This document shows positions 43,884-51,363 of a stretch of 64,000 nucleotides of DNA, in pieces; position 1 is the first letter of the stretch, and the number at the start of each line of letters is the position of its first letter. The notes beneath the pieces are model-generated. The model was not told the origin of the DNA. It worked only from the letters and a program-made list of their open reading frames with translations, and did not search any database. Source of the stretch: Neomicrococcus aestuarii. GTDB taxonomy: Bacteria > Actinomycetota > Actinomycetes > Actinomycetales > Micrococcaceae. Location of the stretch: assembly GCF_014201135.1 (NCBI RefSeq), contig NZ_JACHDR010000001.1, positions 1,364,001-1,428,000 on the forward strand, in the 5' to 3' direction. The position numbers and the translations under genes were made by a program.

Positions 43884-44927
43884 CTACTTCGCGGCGAGCA
43901 ACCGATCCACGCGCGGCTTGACCTCGGTGGCCAGCAGCGTGATGGATTCGATCAGGTACTCCTGTGGAAGACCCCCAAGGTCCATCTGCAAGAAGTGACG
44001 CATGTGTCCCATATAGCCGTGCAAGTGAACAATGCGCTCGGCGATCTCGTCCGGATCACCCACGTAGAAGGCGCCGGGGGCTTCGGCCTGCGCCACGAAA
44101 TCTCGCTTGTCCGGGGCACGCCAGCCGCGAAGCCGGCCCATCTCCACGTTCAGGTTGTACCAGCCTGGGTAGAAGCGCTCCATGGCTTCCTTCTTGGTGG
44201 GTGCAATCAAGCCCATGGCCGCAACAGAGACCTTCGTGGAGTCAGCGGAATGACCTGCTTGCTCGGCAGATGCACGGTATAACTGCGCTAGCGGAGCGAA
44301 ACGATGCGGCGCTCCGCCGATGATCCCGTAGGAGATCGGCAGCCCCAACTGACCGGCACGTGCGGAGGAGCCCGGGTTTCCGCCGGTTGCCAACCAGATG
44401 GGCATCGAACCTTTGACCGGTCGGGGCACCACGGCGAGCTGATCGAGGGCGGATCGCACGGTTCCTGACCACGTGATTTCTTCGGTGGTGCTCGCGTTGA
44501 TGTTCATGAGTAGGTCAAGCTTCTCGGCGTAAAGCTGATCGTAGTCAGACATCTCGTAGCCAAAGAGGGGGAAGGTCTCCACGGAGGACCCGCGCCCGGC
44601 GGTGATCTCAATGCGTCCGCCGCCGGAAATAGCGTCCGCGGTGGCGAACTGCTGGAATACACGAACCGGGTCATCGGTGCCGATAATGCTCGCGGCGCTT
44701 CCCAGTTTGATCTGGCTCGTGGCTGCAGCAGCGGCCGCAATCAAGGCGCCTGGCGAGGACGCCGGCATGGTGGTGGTGTGGTGCTCACCGATGCCGAAGT
44801 AGTCCAGCCCCACCTTGTCCGCGTGGACGATGGCCGCGAAGAGGTTTTGGATGGCCTCGGTGGTGGAGCGCAGGGAGCCATCCGGGTTCCGCTGAGCATC
44901 GCCGAAGCTGTAGGCGCCGATTTCCAT
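43884..44927 (-). CDS. LLM-class flavin-dependent oxidoreductase
   Basis: This 347-residue luciferase-like protein has MEIGAYSFGDAQRNPDG at the start, GLDYFGIGEHHTTTMPASSP, GRGSSVETFPLFGY, and MPIWLATGGNPGSSARAG. These patterns belong to the short LLM group related to bacterial luciferase and alkanal monooxygenases rather than to the NtaA/DszA group. It converges with the sulfonate transporter. The role is unproven, and no riboswitch precedes it; sulfonate cleavage (SsuD-like) is possible from context, although length and motifs are not a close SsuD match. Confidence 0.85.
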   Translation of the reverse strand: MEIGAYSFGDAQRNPDGSLRSTTEAIQNLFAAIVHADKVGLDYFGIGEHHTTTMPASSPGALIAAAAAATSQIKLGSAASIIGTDDPVRVFQQFATADAISGGGRIEITAGRGSSVETFPLFGYEMSDYDQLYAEKLDLLMNINASTTEEITWSGTVRSALDQLAVVPRPVKGSMPIWLATGGNPGSSARAGQLGLPISYGIIGGAPHRFAPLAQLYRASAEQAGHSADSTKVSVAAMGLIAPTKKEAMERFYPGWYNLNVEMGRLRGWRAPDKRDFVAQAEAPGAFYVGDPDEIAERIVHLHGYMGHMRHFLQMDLGGLPQEYLIESITLLATEVKPRVDRLLAAK

Positions 44928-45029
44928 GAGCGTGCGTGCCCCGTTCCTTTGTAAGATCGTTCGTCAGTATTTTCGCGGGTTGTATGCGTTCAAAGTCCAG
45001 CGCTTAGTCGCCCAAACGCGTTGTGAAAT

Positions 45030-45689
45030 TTACGCGTGAGCAACAATCCGCGCGCACTCAATAAGCTTGCGCAATTCGCCGGCCGTATGCACGCCGTTGA
45101 AGATCTCAGTCCCGGGTTCCAAAACCCGTCCGGCCGAGAGCGGCCCGGCGTCCACGGGGTCGTACCCAAGATGGTGAATGAAAGTGCCGGCGATGCGTTT
45201 GGCTTCGTCGTGGTCTCCTGCGAGCGCTAAAGCACGGCGACCCGGCGAACCTGCTCGGCGAGCATGCGCCTCAACATCCCGGAAAGCAATGTGATTGAGA
45301 GTCTTCACCACGTGCGCACCGTAGAGATGATCCTGCACAATTTCACTGCTGCTGCGGTGGTCGGAATCCAGGTCAAGAACCGCGCCATCCGTGGGGTGCC
45401 AGTAGTTCATGGCGTCAATGACGATCTTCCCGTCAAAGAGCTCGGGGCTGAGCGTTGCGTACCTGTGCAGCGGAATAGCGAGCACTACCAGATCGGTAGC
45501 AACAGCCTCTCGAGGTGTCACGGCCTCGGCCTCTGGGGCCACCAATTGCAATGCGAGCGCAAGCTCGTGGGGCGCTTTCGCGGTAGCCATTCTCACGCGG
45601 TATCCCGCAGCAAGAGCTTGGCGGGCAACCGCTGCTCCTACTCGTCCAGCGCCAAGAATTCCGACGGTCTTCAACCGTTCAGCTTCCAT
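45030..45689 (-). CDS. NAD(P)-binding oxidoreductase (F420-reductase-like)
   Basis: This 219-residue protein starts at ATG 45689 with GGAG 9 nt upstream; the longer frame to 45764 would overlap the promoter of the divergent regulator. It has the Rossmann motif VGILGAGRVGAAVARQAL, DLVVLAIPLHRY, VIDAMNYWHP, VKTLNHIAF and the C-terminal VDAGPLSAGRVLEPGTEIF (short). This resembles NADPH-dependent F420 reductase/NADP oxidoreductase family proteins like the one at 24427. It is divergent from a MarR regulator, probably its controller. Confidence 0.83.
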   Translation of the reverse strand: MEAERLKTVGILGAGRVGAAVARQALAAGYRVRMATAKAPHELALALQLVAPEAEAVTPREAVATDLVVLAIPLHRYATLSPELFDGKIVIDAMNYWHPTDGAVLDLDSDHRSSSEIVQDHLYGAHVVKTLNHIAFRDVEAHARRAGSPGRRALALAGDHDEAKRIAGTFIHHLGYDPVDAGPLSAGRVLEPGTEIFNGVHTAGELRKLIECARIVAHA

Positions 45690-45802
45690 CTCATGACTCC
45701 TCTGAGCGCCGGCCGCGGCATCATGTTCCAACAGCCAGCAGAAATATGCTTGTCCACAGATCATATTGCTGACAGAATATATTTACAAATGCACACTTCG
45801 AC

Positions 45803-45808
45803 TAGAAT
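45803..45808 (+). promoter_or_regulatory. -10 box of a leaderless promoter for the MarR-family gene
   Basis: TAGAAT ends 6 nt before the ATG at 45815, placing the transcription start at or next to the start codon; no ribosome site is present. TTTACA lies 15 nt upstream. Confidence 0.5.
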
Positions 45809-45814
45809 GAGCGC

Positions 45815-46321
45815 ATGAGCGAGAGCCAACAGACAGCCTTGAGGAGTCCAGCCATCGCCGTGCCGGGCGATCTCGGCTGGCACTTGGCCACCATTTTGCG
45901 CGCCTACCAATCGCGTTTCGAAGAGGCCACCGATGGAATGCCCGAAGGCATCCGCGGCTACCAGGTCCTCTCCACGGTCGTTCACCGGAACCCACCTAAC
46001 CAGCAAGCTCTGGGCGCCCACCTTGCCATCGACCGCACTGTCCTCACTTACCTGCTGGACAACCTCGTTTCCGCCGGTGTTGTGGAACGCGTGCCCGCGC
46101 CGTCGGACCGTCGAGCCCGCAAAATTGAGCCCACTCAAAAGGGCCGCGAAATCCTCGCCCACTACGAACAGCGCGTCGCGGACGCTGAAGCCGCGCTCCT
46201 CGACGGGCTTCCCACCCACACCGCACACCTCTTTCGCGAACAGACCGCGGACCTTGCGGGCGAAGTGCACCGCGCTGAGCCTGGCGCCGATCCGTGCAAG
46301 GCCATCAACAACCTCTCTTAA
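45815..46321 (+). CDS. MarR-family transcriptional regulator
   Basis: This 168-residue winged-helix protein has GYQVLSTVVHRNPPNQQALGAHLAIDRTVLTYLLDNLVSAGVVERVPAPSDRRARKIEPT (short: DRTVLTYLLDNLVSAGVVER and DRRARKIEPTQKG), the MarR helix-turn-helix and wing. Such proteins repress a divergent gene and respond to a small ligand. The divergent oxidoreductase gene (45689) and the AT-rich gap of 125 bp between them make autorepression and repression of that gene likely. The transcript appears leaderless. Confidence 0.9.
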   Translation: MSESQQTALRSPAIAVPGDLGWHLATILRAYQSRFEEATDGMPEGIRGYQVLSTVVHRNPPNQQALGAHLAIDRTVLTYLLDNLVSAGVVERVPAPSDRRARKIEPTQKGREILAHYEQRVADAEAALLDGLPTHTAHLFREQTADLAGEVHRAEPGADPCKAINNLS

Positions 46322-46400
46322 AAGTTTTTTAGGGCCGCGCCTCATACGGCGTAACTCACTTTGCGTTCGGCACCCTTCATAGCGTTCAGTAGATGAGTAC

Positions 46401-46482
46401 CCATCTAGAGCGGCTGAGAGACCTGGCTCCGCGACGCCGCAGCAACACTCATGTGAGTTCGTGCTACAGCCAGGACCGATGG
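46401..46482 (+). ncRNA. SAM riboswitch (S-box type) upstream of acetyl-CoA synthetase
   Basis: CCATC (46401) ... GATGG (46478-46482) form P1; the core has GAGAGACCTGGCTCCG, GACGCCGCAGCAACA and CGTGCTACAGCCAGGACC. A short hairpin ACTCATGTGAGT replaces the longer variable arm of other copies. P1 runs directly into the GGAAGGA ribosome site, so translational control is likely. Confidence 0.85.
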
Positions 46483-46493
46483 AAGGATTATTT

Positions 46494-48467
46494 GTGACCT
46501 CTGCAGTTTCCAGCACCCCGGTTTCCACTACGACGGCGCAGCTCACCCGAGACGCTGAGTTCGGCCAATTCGCGACTGAAGAAGAGCGGCTCGAGTTTTG
46601 GGCCGAAGCAGCCCGCGCCCTGGAATGGTCCGAGCCGTTCCACACCACCCACACCTCCACCCCCGTTGACGTCGAGAACGAGCGTGGCCCCGAGCTGCGC
46701 TGGTACGAAGGCGGGAAGCTCAACGCCGCCGTGAACTGCGCTGACCGTCACGTGGCCGCCGGTAATGGTGACAAAGTGGCGCTCTACTTTGAAGGCGAGC
46801 CCGGCGACCGCCGCGCAGTGACCTACAAGGACCTCACCGAGGAAGTCTCCCAGGCCGCCAACGCGCTCGAAGAACTCGGCATCAAGCACGGCGACCGCGT
46901 GGTCATTTACCTTCCAGTGCTTGTCGAAACCATTGTCATCACGCTCGCGTGCGCTCGCATCGGCGCCATCCACTCGCTCGTGTTCGGTGGCTTCTCCGCC
47001 GAAGCGCTTCGCTTCCGCGTGGAGGACACCGGAGCCAAGCTCCTCGTCACCACCGACGGCCAATTCCGCCGCGGCAAGTCCGTAGCCGTGAAGTCGAACG
47101 CTGACGAGGCCGTTTCCGGCGAGAACAACATCGAGCACGTGCTTGTTATTAAGCGAACGGGAGACGAGATCCCGTGGACTGAAGGCCGCGATATTTGGTG
47201 GGATGACGTCGTCGTACGTCAACCGAAAAACCACGAGGCACCCGCTTTCGACGCCGAAAATCCCCTCTTCATCATGTACACGTCCGGCACCACCGGGCAG
47301 CCGAAGGGCCTCGTGCACACCACCGGCGGGTACCTCGCGCAAGCCAACTGGTCCCACCGCTTCCTCTTCGGCGCGAGCGAAACCGACGTGCACTGGTGCA
47401 CCGCCGACCTCGCCTGGGTCACCGCGCACACCTACGAAATCTACGGACCGCTCTCCAACGGCGTGAGCCAAGTGATCTACGAAGGCGTCCCAAACGCACC
47501 ACACCCCGGCCGCCACTTCGAGGTCATCCAGCGCTACGGCGTCACCACGTATTACACCGCACCCACCCTGGTGCGCTCGCTCATGGGCTGGTTCCCCGAA
47601 GGCGTCCCCGCTGAGTACGACCTCTCCACCATCCGCCTCTGCGGCACCGTGGGCGAAGCCGTGAACCCGGAAGCGTGGACGTGGCTGCGGAAGAACGTAG
47701 GCCGCGATACCCCCGAAGGCGTGCCGATGGTGGACACCTGGTGGCAGTCCGAAACCGGCGCCACCGTCCTGTCCCCTCGCCCCACGGACACCACGTTTAA
47801 GCCCGGCTGCGCCACGCGTGCACTCCCCGGACTCGCCGTGGACATCGTGGACGACGACGCCGCCACCGTCCCCGCAAACATCCAAGGCCACATCGTGGTC
47901 AACAAGACCGGACCCGCGATGGCCCGAACTGTCTGGGGAAACCCGCGCCGCTACTACAGCTCCTACTGGGAGAAGTACGCCGCTCAAGGCTGGTTCCTCG
48001 CCGGCGACGGAGCGCGCTTTGACGACGACGGCGACATCTGGATCCTCGGACGTTTGGACGATGTCATCAACATTTCCGGGCACCGCCTTTCGACCATCGA
48101 GATCGAGTCCGCACTGGTGTCACACCCGGCCGTGATTGAAGCTGGCGTGTGCCCAACGTTTGATGCGAAGACCGGTCACGCCGCCACCGCGTTTGTGGTG
48201 CCGCATGACAAGTCGATTATCGGCACGGAGGCGCCTGAAGTGGTGGCCGCGTTGCTGGCCCACGTCTCCCACGAGATTGGTCCGATCGCGAAGCCGCGAG
48301 ACATCGTGTTTGTGCCGGACGTGCCTAAAACGCGCTCCGGCAAGATCATGCGCCGTCTGCTGACGCAGCTCTTCGAAGGATCGCAACTCGGTGACACCAC
48401 CTCGTTGCAAAACGAGCCGTGCATCCCTGAGATCAACGTGATCTGCCGCGAGCGCGCGGGCGTCTAG
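46494..48467 (+). CDS. acs: Acetyl-CoA synthetase (AMP-forming)
   Basis: This 657-residue protein starts at GTG 46494, with GGAAGGA 7 nt upstream; the ORF extends back into the riboswitch. It has the ACS hallmarks RRAVTYKDLTEEVSQAANAL, the ATP loop YTSGTTGQPKGLVHTTGGYL (short: YTSGTTGQPKG), VDTWWQSETGATVLSP, and the C-terminal acetylatable lysine motif PKTRSGKIMRR. It converts acetate, ATP and CoA to acetyl-CoA. Being under a SAM riboswitch is unusual; see findings. An exact 14-mer lies in its 5' end (46529). Confidence 0.95.
   Translation: MTSAVSSTPVSTTTAQLTRDAEFGQFATEEERLEFWAEAARALEWSEPFHTTHTSTPVDVENERGPELRWYEGGKLNAAVNCADRHVAAGNGDKVALYFEGEPGDRRAVTYKDLTEEVSQAANALEELGIKHGDRVVIYLPVLVETIVITLACARIGAIHSLVFGGFSAEALRFRVEDTGAKLLVTTDGQFRRGKSVAVKSNADEAVSGENNIEHVLVIKRTGDEIPWTEGRDIWWDDVVVRQPKNHEAPAFDAENPLFIMYTSGTTGQPKGLVHTTGGYLAQANWSHRFLFGASETDVHWCTADLAWVTAHTYEIYGPLSNGVSQVIYEGVPNAPHPGRHFEVIQRYGVTTYYTAPTLVRSLMGWFPEGVPAEYDLSTIRLCGTVGEAVNPEAWTWLRKNVGRDTPEGVPMVDTWWQSETGATVLSPRPTDTTFKPGCATRALPGLAVDIVDDDAATVPANIQGHIVVNKTGPAMARTVWGNPRRYYSSYWEKYAAQGWFLAGDGARFDDDGDIWILGRLDDVINISGHRLSTIEIESALVSHPAVIEAGVCPTFDAKTGHAATAFVVPHDKSIIGTEAPEVVAALLAHVSHEIGPIAKPRDIVFVPDVPKTRSGKIMRRLLTQLFEGSQLGDTTSLQNEPCIPEINVICRERAGV
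46529..46542 (+). repeat. Dispersed 14-mer TACGACGNCGCAGC (N=G)
   Basis: Exact copy near the 5' end of acs, read as Thr-Thr-Ala-Gln. Confidence 0.6.
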
Positions 48468-48543
48468 CCGCTTCTATCGCCGCTTCGCCGCTTCTCACGT
48501 CGAAACTTAGCTGCAAAAGTCAGGCTTCTGCCATTTCCATCGC

Positions 48544-48571
48544 CGAAACGGCGACTTCCGGCGCCGTTTCG
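48544..48571 (+). terminator. Hairpin downstream of acs
   Basis: CGAAACGGCG (48544-48553) pairs with CGCCGTTTCG (48562-48571). A second inverted repeat (48577-48587 / 48612-48622, ACGCGGCCACG/CGTGGCCGCGT) follows. Neither has a T-tract. Confidence 0.45.
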
Positions 48572-48675
48572 CTGTGACGCGGCCACGGTTTGGGGTGCTT
48601 CCGCCTCATTTCGTGGCCGCGTTGTCGCGTTTTGTCCACACACGGGACGTCTCCGCCCTTTCGCGCCAGCTGCTC

Positions 48676-48980
48676 GTAGCGATTGTTGTGGGTTGACATC
48701 CGGCGGGGCCCAGACTATCCATCAGCACGTAGCGATAGTTGCGTGGCGGTTGTCAACGCCGATTGAACCATCCACTCATAAGTAGCGATAGTTGCGGCTT
48801 ACCCTCCGGCACACCCCTCGCCACCCATCCGTTCGTAGCGATAGTTGCGCCTCATCGCCTAGCTCAGCCGGAAGCGCTTTCGGAGCGTAGCTATTGTTGA
48901 GTCCGGCGCGCCGGATCCCTAGTTTCACCGCTGGAATCCGTAGGGAATATTGCGGTGACAAGAGTCGATCGAGATGACAC
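48676..48980. repeat. 53-bp-periodic degenerate repeat array (six units)
   Basis: Units begin at 48676, 48729, 48782, 48835, 48887 and 48940 (spacing 53, 53, 53, 52, 53). The conserved head is GTAGCGATAGTTGCG: identical in the three units at 48729, 48782 and 48835, and diverged at 48676 (GTAGCGATTGTTG), 48887 (GTAGCTATTGTTGA) and 48940 (GTAGGGAATATTGCG). The remaining 38 bp differ between units apart from a weakly shared ATCC near the end. The 675-bp gap 48468-49142 contains this array and the palindrome that follows, and no gene I can support. Confidence 0.85.
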
Positions 48981-49038
48981 GTAGCTGGAGTTGAGTGATC
49001 GTAGTCTCTGAACCTACGATCACTCAACTCCAGCTACG
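48980..49038. repeat. Perfect 25-bp-arm palindrome upstream of nuclease-like gene
   Basis: CGTAGCTGGAGTTGAGTGATCGTAG (48980-49004; first half CGTAGCTGGAGTTGAG) pairs with its exact complement at 49014-49038 around a 9-bp loop. The arm begins GTAGCTGGAGTTGAG, which matches 11 of 15 bases of the neighbouring repeat head. There is no T-tract; it ends 104 bp before the gene start. Confidence 0.9.
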
Positions 49039-49142
49039 GTTGGATCACCCACAGTTCGCTCTTGTCATCCGTCAGTTCGAAGTAGTCCACAATTGCAACC
49101 CTCGAGGGAAGTTGTAGCTTGTTTCTGGCCAACGATTGAGCC

Positions 49143-50213
49143 ATGGACTTCTCTGAGTTTCTCTACTTCACCCCACGGCTAGACCGAGCACCAGATGGCG
49201 AACGGAGCCGACTGTCTCGGTTATATAAAGCAGGCCACGTAGTCAGAATTCAACCATCTGTCTATCTCGACACCGATCAATGGCTTGGACTCTCTTTCGC
49301 TGATCGTCGCAGGAGTTTTATCGGCGCCTTCGGACTTACAGGAAAGAGATCAGTTCTGGTTGGCCTCTCCGCGTTGTCTCTTTATGGGGTCCCACTCATC
49401 CAATTCGACTCACCCGTCAGCAATCTCGTAAATGTTGGCGTGAACTCCGTGAATGCCGTCAGGAAACGCAAACAGGTGAGCTGCTATGGAAATGAGCAGG
49501 ACGCAATCGCTCGGTATAACAAGCGCTCCACCAGCAATGGATCTCACGTGCTCCCCAAACCCCCACTCATTCGTGGCCAACTGTTGACGCCTAACGCGCC
49601 TAGATCTTTGACGTTTGGATCTTGGGAATTTCCCTTGCTTGCGGAACCACTGGACATTGCACTCACTCGTAGCTTCCATGAGCTGTCATTCGAGGATCGA
49701 GTAGTTGCATTCGAATACTTGCTCAGGCGCGGACAAGCACACGGGCATCATTGGACCCATCAGAAATTGGAAGAGCTTGCCTTAAGCCTTCCCGACAATC
49801 GTCGCCGCTCAAGGATTCAAATTGCGGCCAAATTCTCGCGCACCGAGTCTGAATCCGTCGGCGAATCAATGAGCCGCGCGTTGATGTATCGGCTGGGCTT
49901 TGAGGAGCCCGAACTTCAACAATCGTTCCAGTTGCCTAATGGCCGCATCGCAAGGCCGGACTATCTATGGAGAAACGCCCAGATCGTGGGCGAGTTTGAT
50001 GGCGCCCAGAAGTACACGAGATCCAAGACCGTCTCCGGCAAGGATGCCGGTCAGGTTGTCTACGAAGAGAAGCAACGCGAGGATTCAATTCGCTCGATGG
50101 GTCTGGGGATGTGCAGGTGGGGTTGGAATGAACTGATGAATCCAGCTACGTTCGCGAGCCTTCTGGTTGCCGCAGGTGTTCCTAGACCATTCCCGCGTGG
50201 GCGTAACGTCTAA
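49143..50213 (+). CDS. PD-(D/E)XK nuclease-like protein with AbiEi-like N-terminus
   Basis: This 356-residue soluble protein starts at ATG 49143. The N-terminus shows SRLYKAGHVVRIQPSVYLDTDQWLGL, the winged-helix/'R..P.VY' pattern shared with AbiEi-type and DUF559-linked proteins. The C-terminal core (about 245-340) has RALMYRLGFEEPELQQSF, RPDYLWRNAQIVGEFDGAQKY and EDSIRSMGLGMCRWGWNEL: possible Glu, Asp and GEFDG residues of a PD-(D/E)XK fold. It is a distant paralogue of the IS-disrupted gene at 17463-19784. Both genes are orphan and associated with long palindromes. No methylase or cognate toxin is adjacent. Confidence 0.78.
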   Translation: MDFSEFLYFTPRLDRAPDGERSRLSRLYKAGHVVRIQPSVYLDTDQWLGLSFADRRRSFIGAFGLTGKRSVLVGLSALSLYGVPLIQFDSPVSNLVNVGVNSVNAVRKRKQVSCYGNEQDAIARYNKRSTSNGSHVLPKPPLIRGQLLTPNAPRSLTFGSWEFPLLAEPLDIALTRSFHELSFEDRVVAFEYLLRRGQAHGHHWTHQKLEELALSLPDNRRRSRIQIAAKFSRTESESVGESMSRALMYRLGFEEPELQQSFQLPNGRIARPDYLWRNAQIVGEFDGAQKYTRSKTVSGKDAGQVVYEEKQREDSIRSMGLGMCRWGWNELMNPATFASLLVAAGVPRPFPRGRNV

Positions 50214-50360
50214 TCGATGTTTCAGTCCAATTCGAACTCTCGGTTTGGAGACCACTACAACATCTATCGAGAGTCGTTGAGCTAGGAGAATCCTGCTCAG
50301 GCAGTCAACTAATGCTCGGCCACCCGGCTCAAACGCCCTGATCAGCGCTAAGCTCGATCT

Positions 50361-50993
50361 ATGGAACAGGCAAACGTCGAATCAGGCCAATCGCACCTAG
50401 CATTCGTACGTCACGGCCAAACCGATTGGAACGCGGAAGGTCTGCTGCAGGGCGGAACCGATGTTCCCCTCAATGATCACGGGCGTCTTCAAGCGCATGA
50501 GACTGCCAAGCTGCTGAAAAGCAATGGCCCGTGGGATGTCATTGTTTCGTCCCCGCTGAAGCGTGCGCTGGAAACCGCGAAGATTTTGGCCGATGAGCTG
50601 GGCTGCGACCAGCACATCAAGACGTACCCGGAACTCAAGGAACGCTCGTACGGCGACCTCGAAGGGCAGTGCCGCGTGACGCTGAGCGCGGAAGTCCAAG
50701 ATGCACTCCACCCACCAGCACGCGTGAGCTGCGACGGGCTCGATGAGTATGAGGACAAAGCTTTCGAGAGCGGACTCCTCCCGAACGTCGAACGCTCCAA
50801 GGCTGTTGGCGAACGCGGGGCTGCTGCGGTTCGGCAAGTTCAGCAAGACTTCCCCGGCAAGCGCGTCATCATGGTCAGCCATGGAACGCTCATCCGTCTG
50901 ACAATGGATGCGCTCACGGGCGAGCGCCACCCAAGCGTGGAAAACGCCGAAATCATCACCATCCCAGAGGATTCACTCAACGCTCGCGTCTAG
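50361..50993 (+). CDS. Histidine phosphatase family protein (phosphoglycerate-mutase-like)
   Basis: This 210-residue protein has the RHG motif LAFVRHGQTDWNAEGLLQGG (short: FVRHGQTDWN) with the phospho-accepting His near residue 18, SSPLKRALETAKI, ELKERSYGDLEG and VSHGTLIRL with the second catalytic His. It is a cofactor-independent-phosphatase-like member of the branch; the substrate is unknown. It is separate from neighbours (147 bp after the nuclease-like gene). Confidence 0.9.
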   Translation: MEQANVESGQSHLAFVRHGQTDWNAEGLLQGGTDVPLNDHGRLQAHETAKLLKSNGPWDVIVSSPLKRALETAKILADELGCDQHIKTYPELKERSYGDLEGQCRVTLSAEVQDALHPPARVSCDGLDEYEDKAFESGLLPNVERSKAVGERGAAAVRQVQQDFPGKRVIMVSHGTLIRLTMDALTGERHPSVENAEIITIPEDSLNARV

Positions 50994-51035
50994 TAAAAGG
51001 CACACCCGAGCGAAATGGTAACCACGGGCACCGGT

Positions 51036-51135
51036 TCGTGGATTCGGACAATCAAACGCGAATTCGGACGAACGAACGTGAATGCAGCCAAGTGAACGCG
51101 GACTAGTGCGAGCAAACGCGGATGCGGACAAGCAT
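51036..51135. repeat. Five degenerate 20-bp tandem repeats
   Basis: Units begin at 51036, 51056, 51076, 51096 and 51116 with exactly 20-bp spacing; the shared pattern is ACGYGNAT-CGGAC-AA-CAA, best in ACGCGGATGCGGACAAGCAT (51116-51135) and ACGCGAATTCGGACGAACGA (51056-51075). They lie about 110 bp before the metY riboswitch in the 370-bp gap 50994-51363. Confidence 0.7.
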
Positions 51136-51245
51136 CTGACCACAGCCGCGATCTCGGACCCGTCCGCAAACACGGAGCAGCCCGCAACAAATCGACTCTT
51201 CGATTCGCCGCCACCGGCTCGCGCAAATTAGGATCGTTGGAGCAA

Positions 51246-51349
51246 CCATCCCGAGCGGCTGAGAGACCTGGATCGACGACGCCGCAGCAACCCTCCGCCC
51301 GATCACCTGCGTGAACGGACAGGAACGGTGCTACCGCCAGGACCGATGG
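51246..51349 (+). ncRNA. SAM riboswitch (S-box type) upstream of metY
   Basis: CCATC (51246) ... GATGG (51345-51349) form P1; the core has GAGAGACCTGGATCG, GACGCCGCAGCAACC and ACGGTGCTACCGCCAGGACC. AAGGAG begins right after P1 and 8 nt before the TTG start, so ligand-stabilised P1 may limit translation. Confidence 0.92.
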
Positions 51350-51363
51350 AAGGAGTTTCCTCT

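Noticed and set aside
48676-48980. CRISPR array
   Set aside because: The shared head is only about 15 bp and diverges at the array ends; the rest is not a clean repeat-spacer structure, and no cas genes are present.
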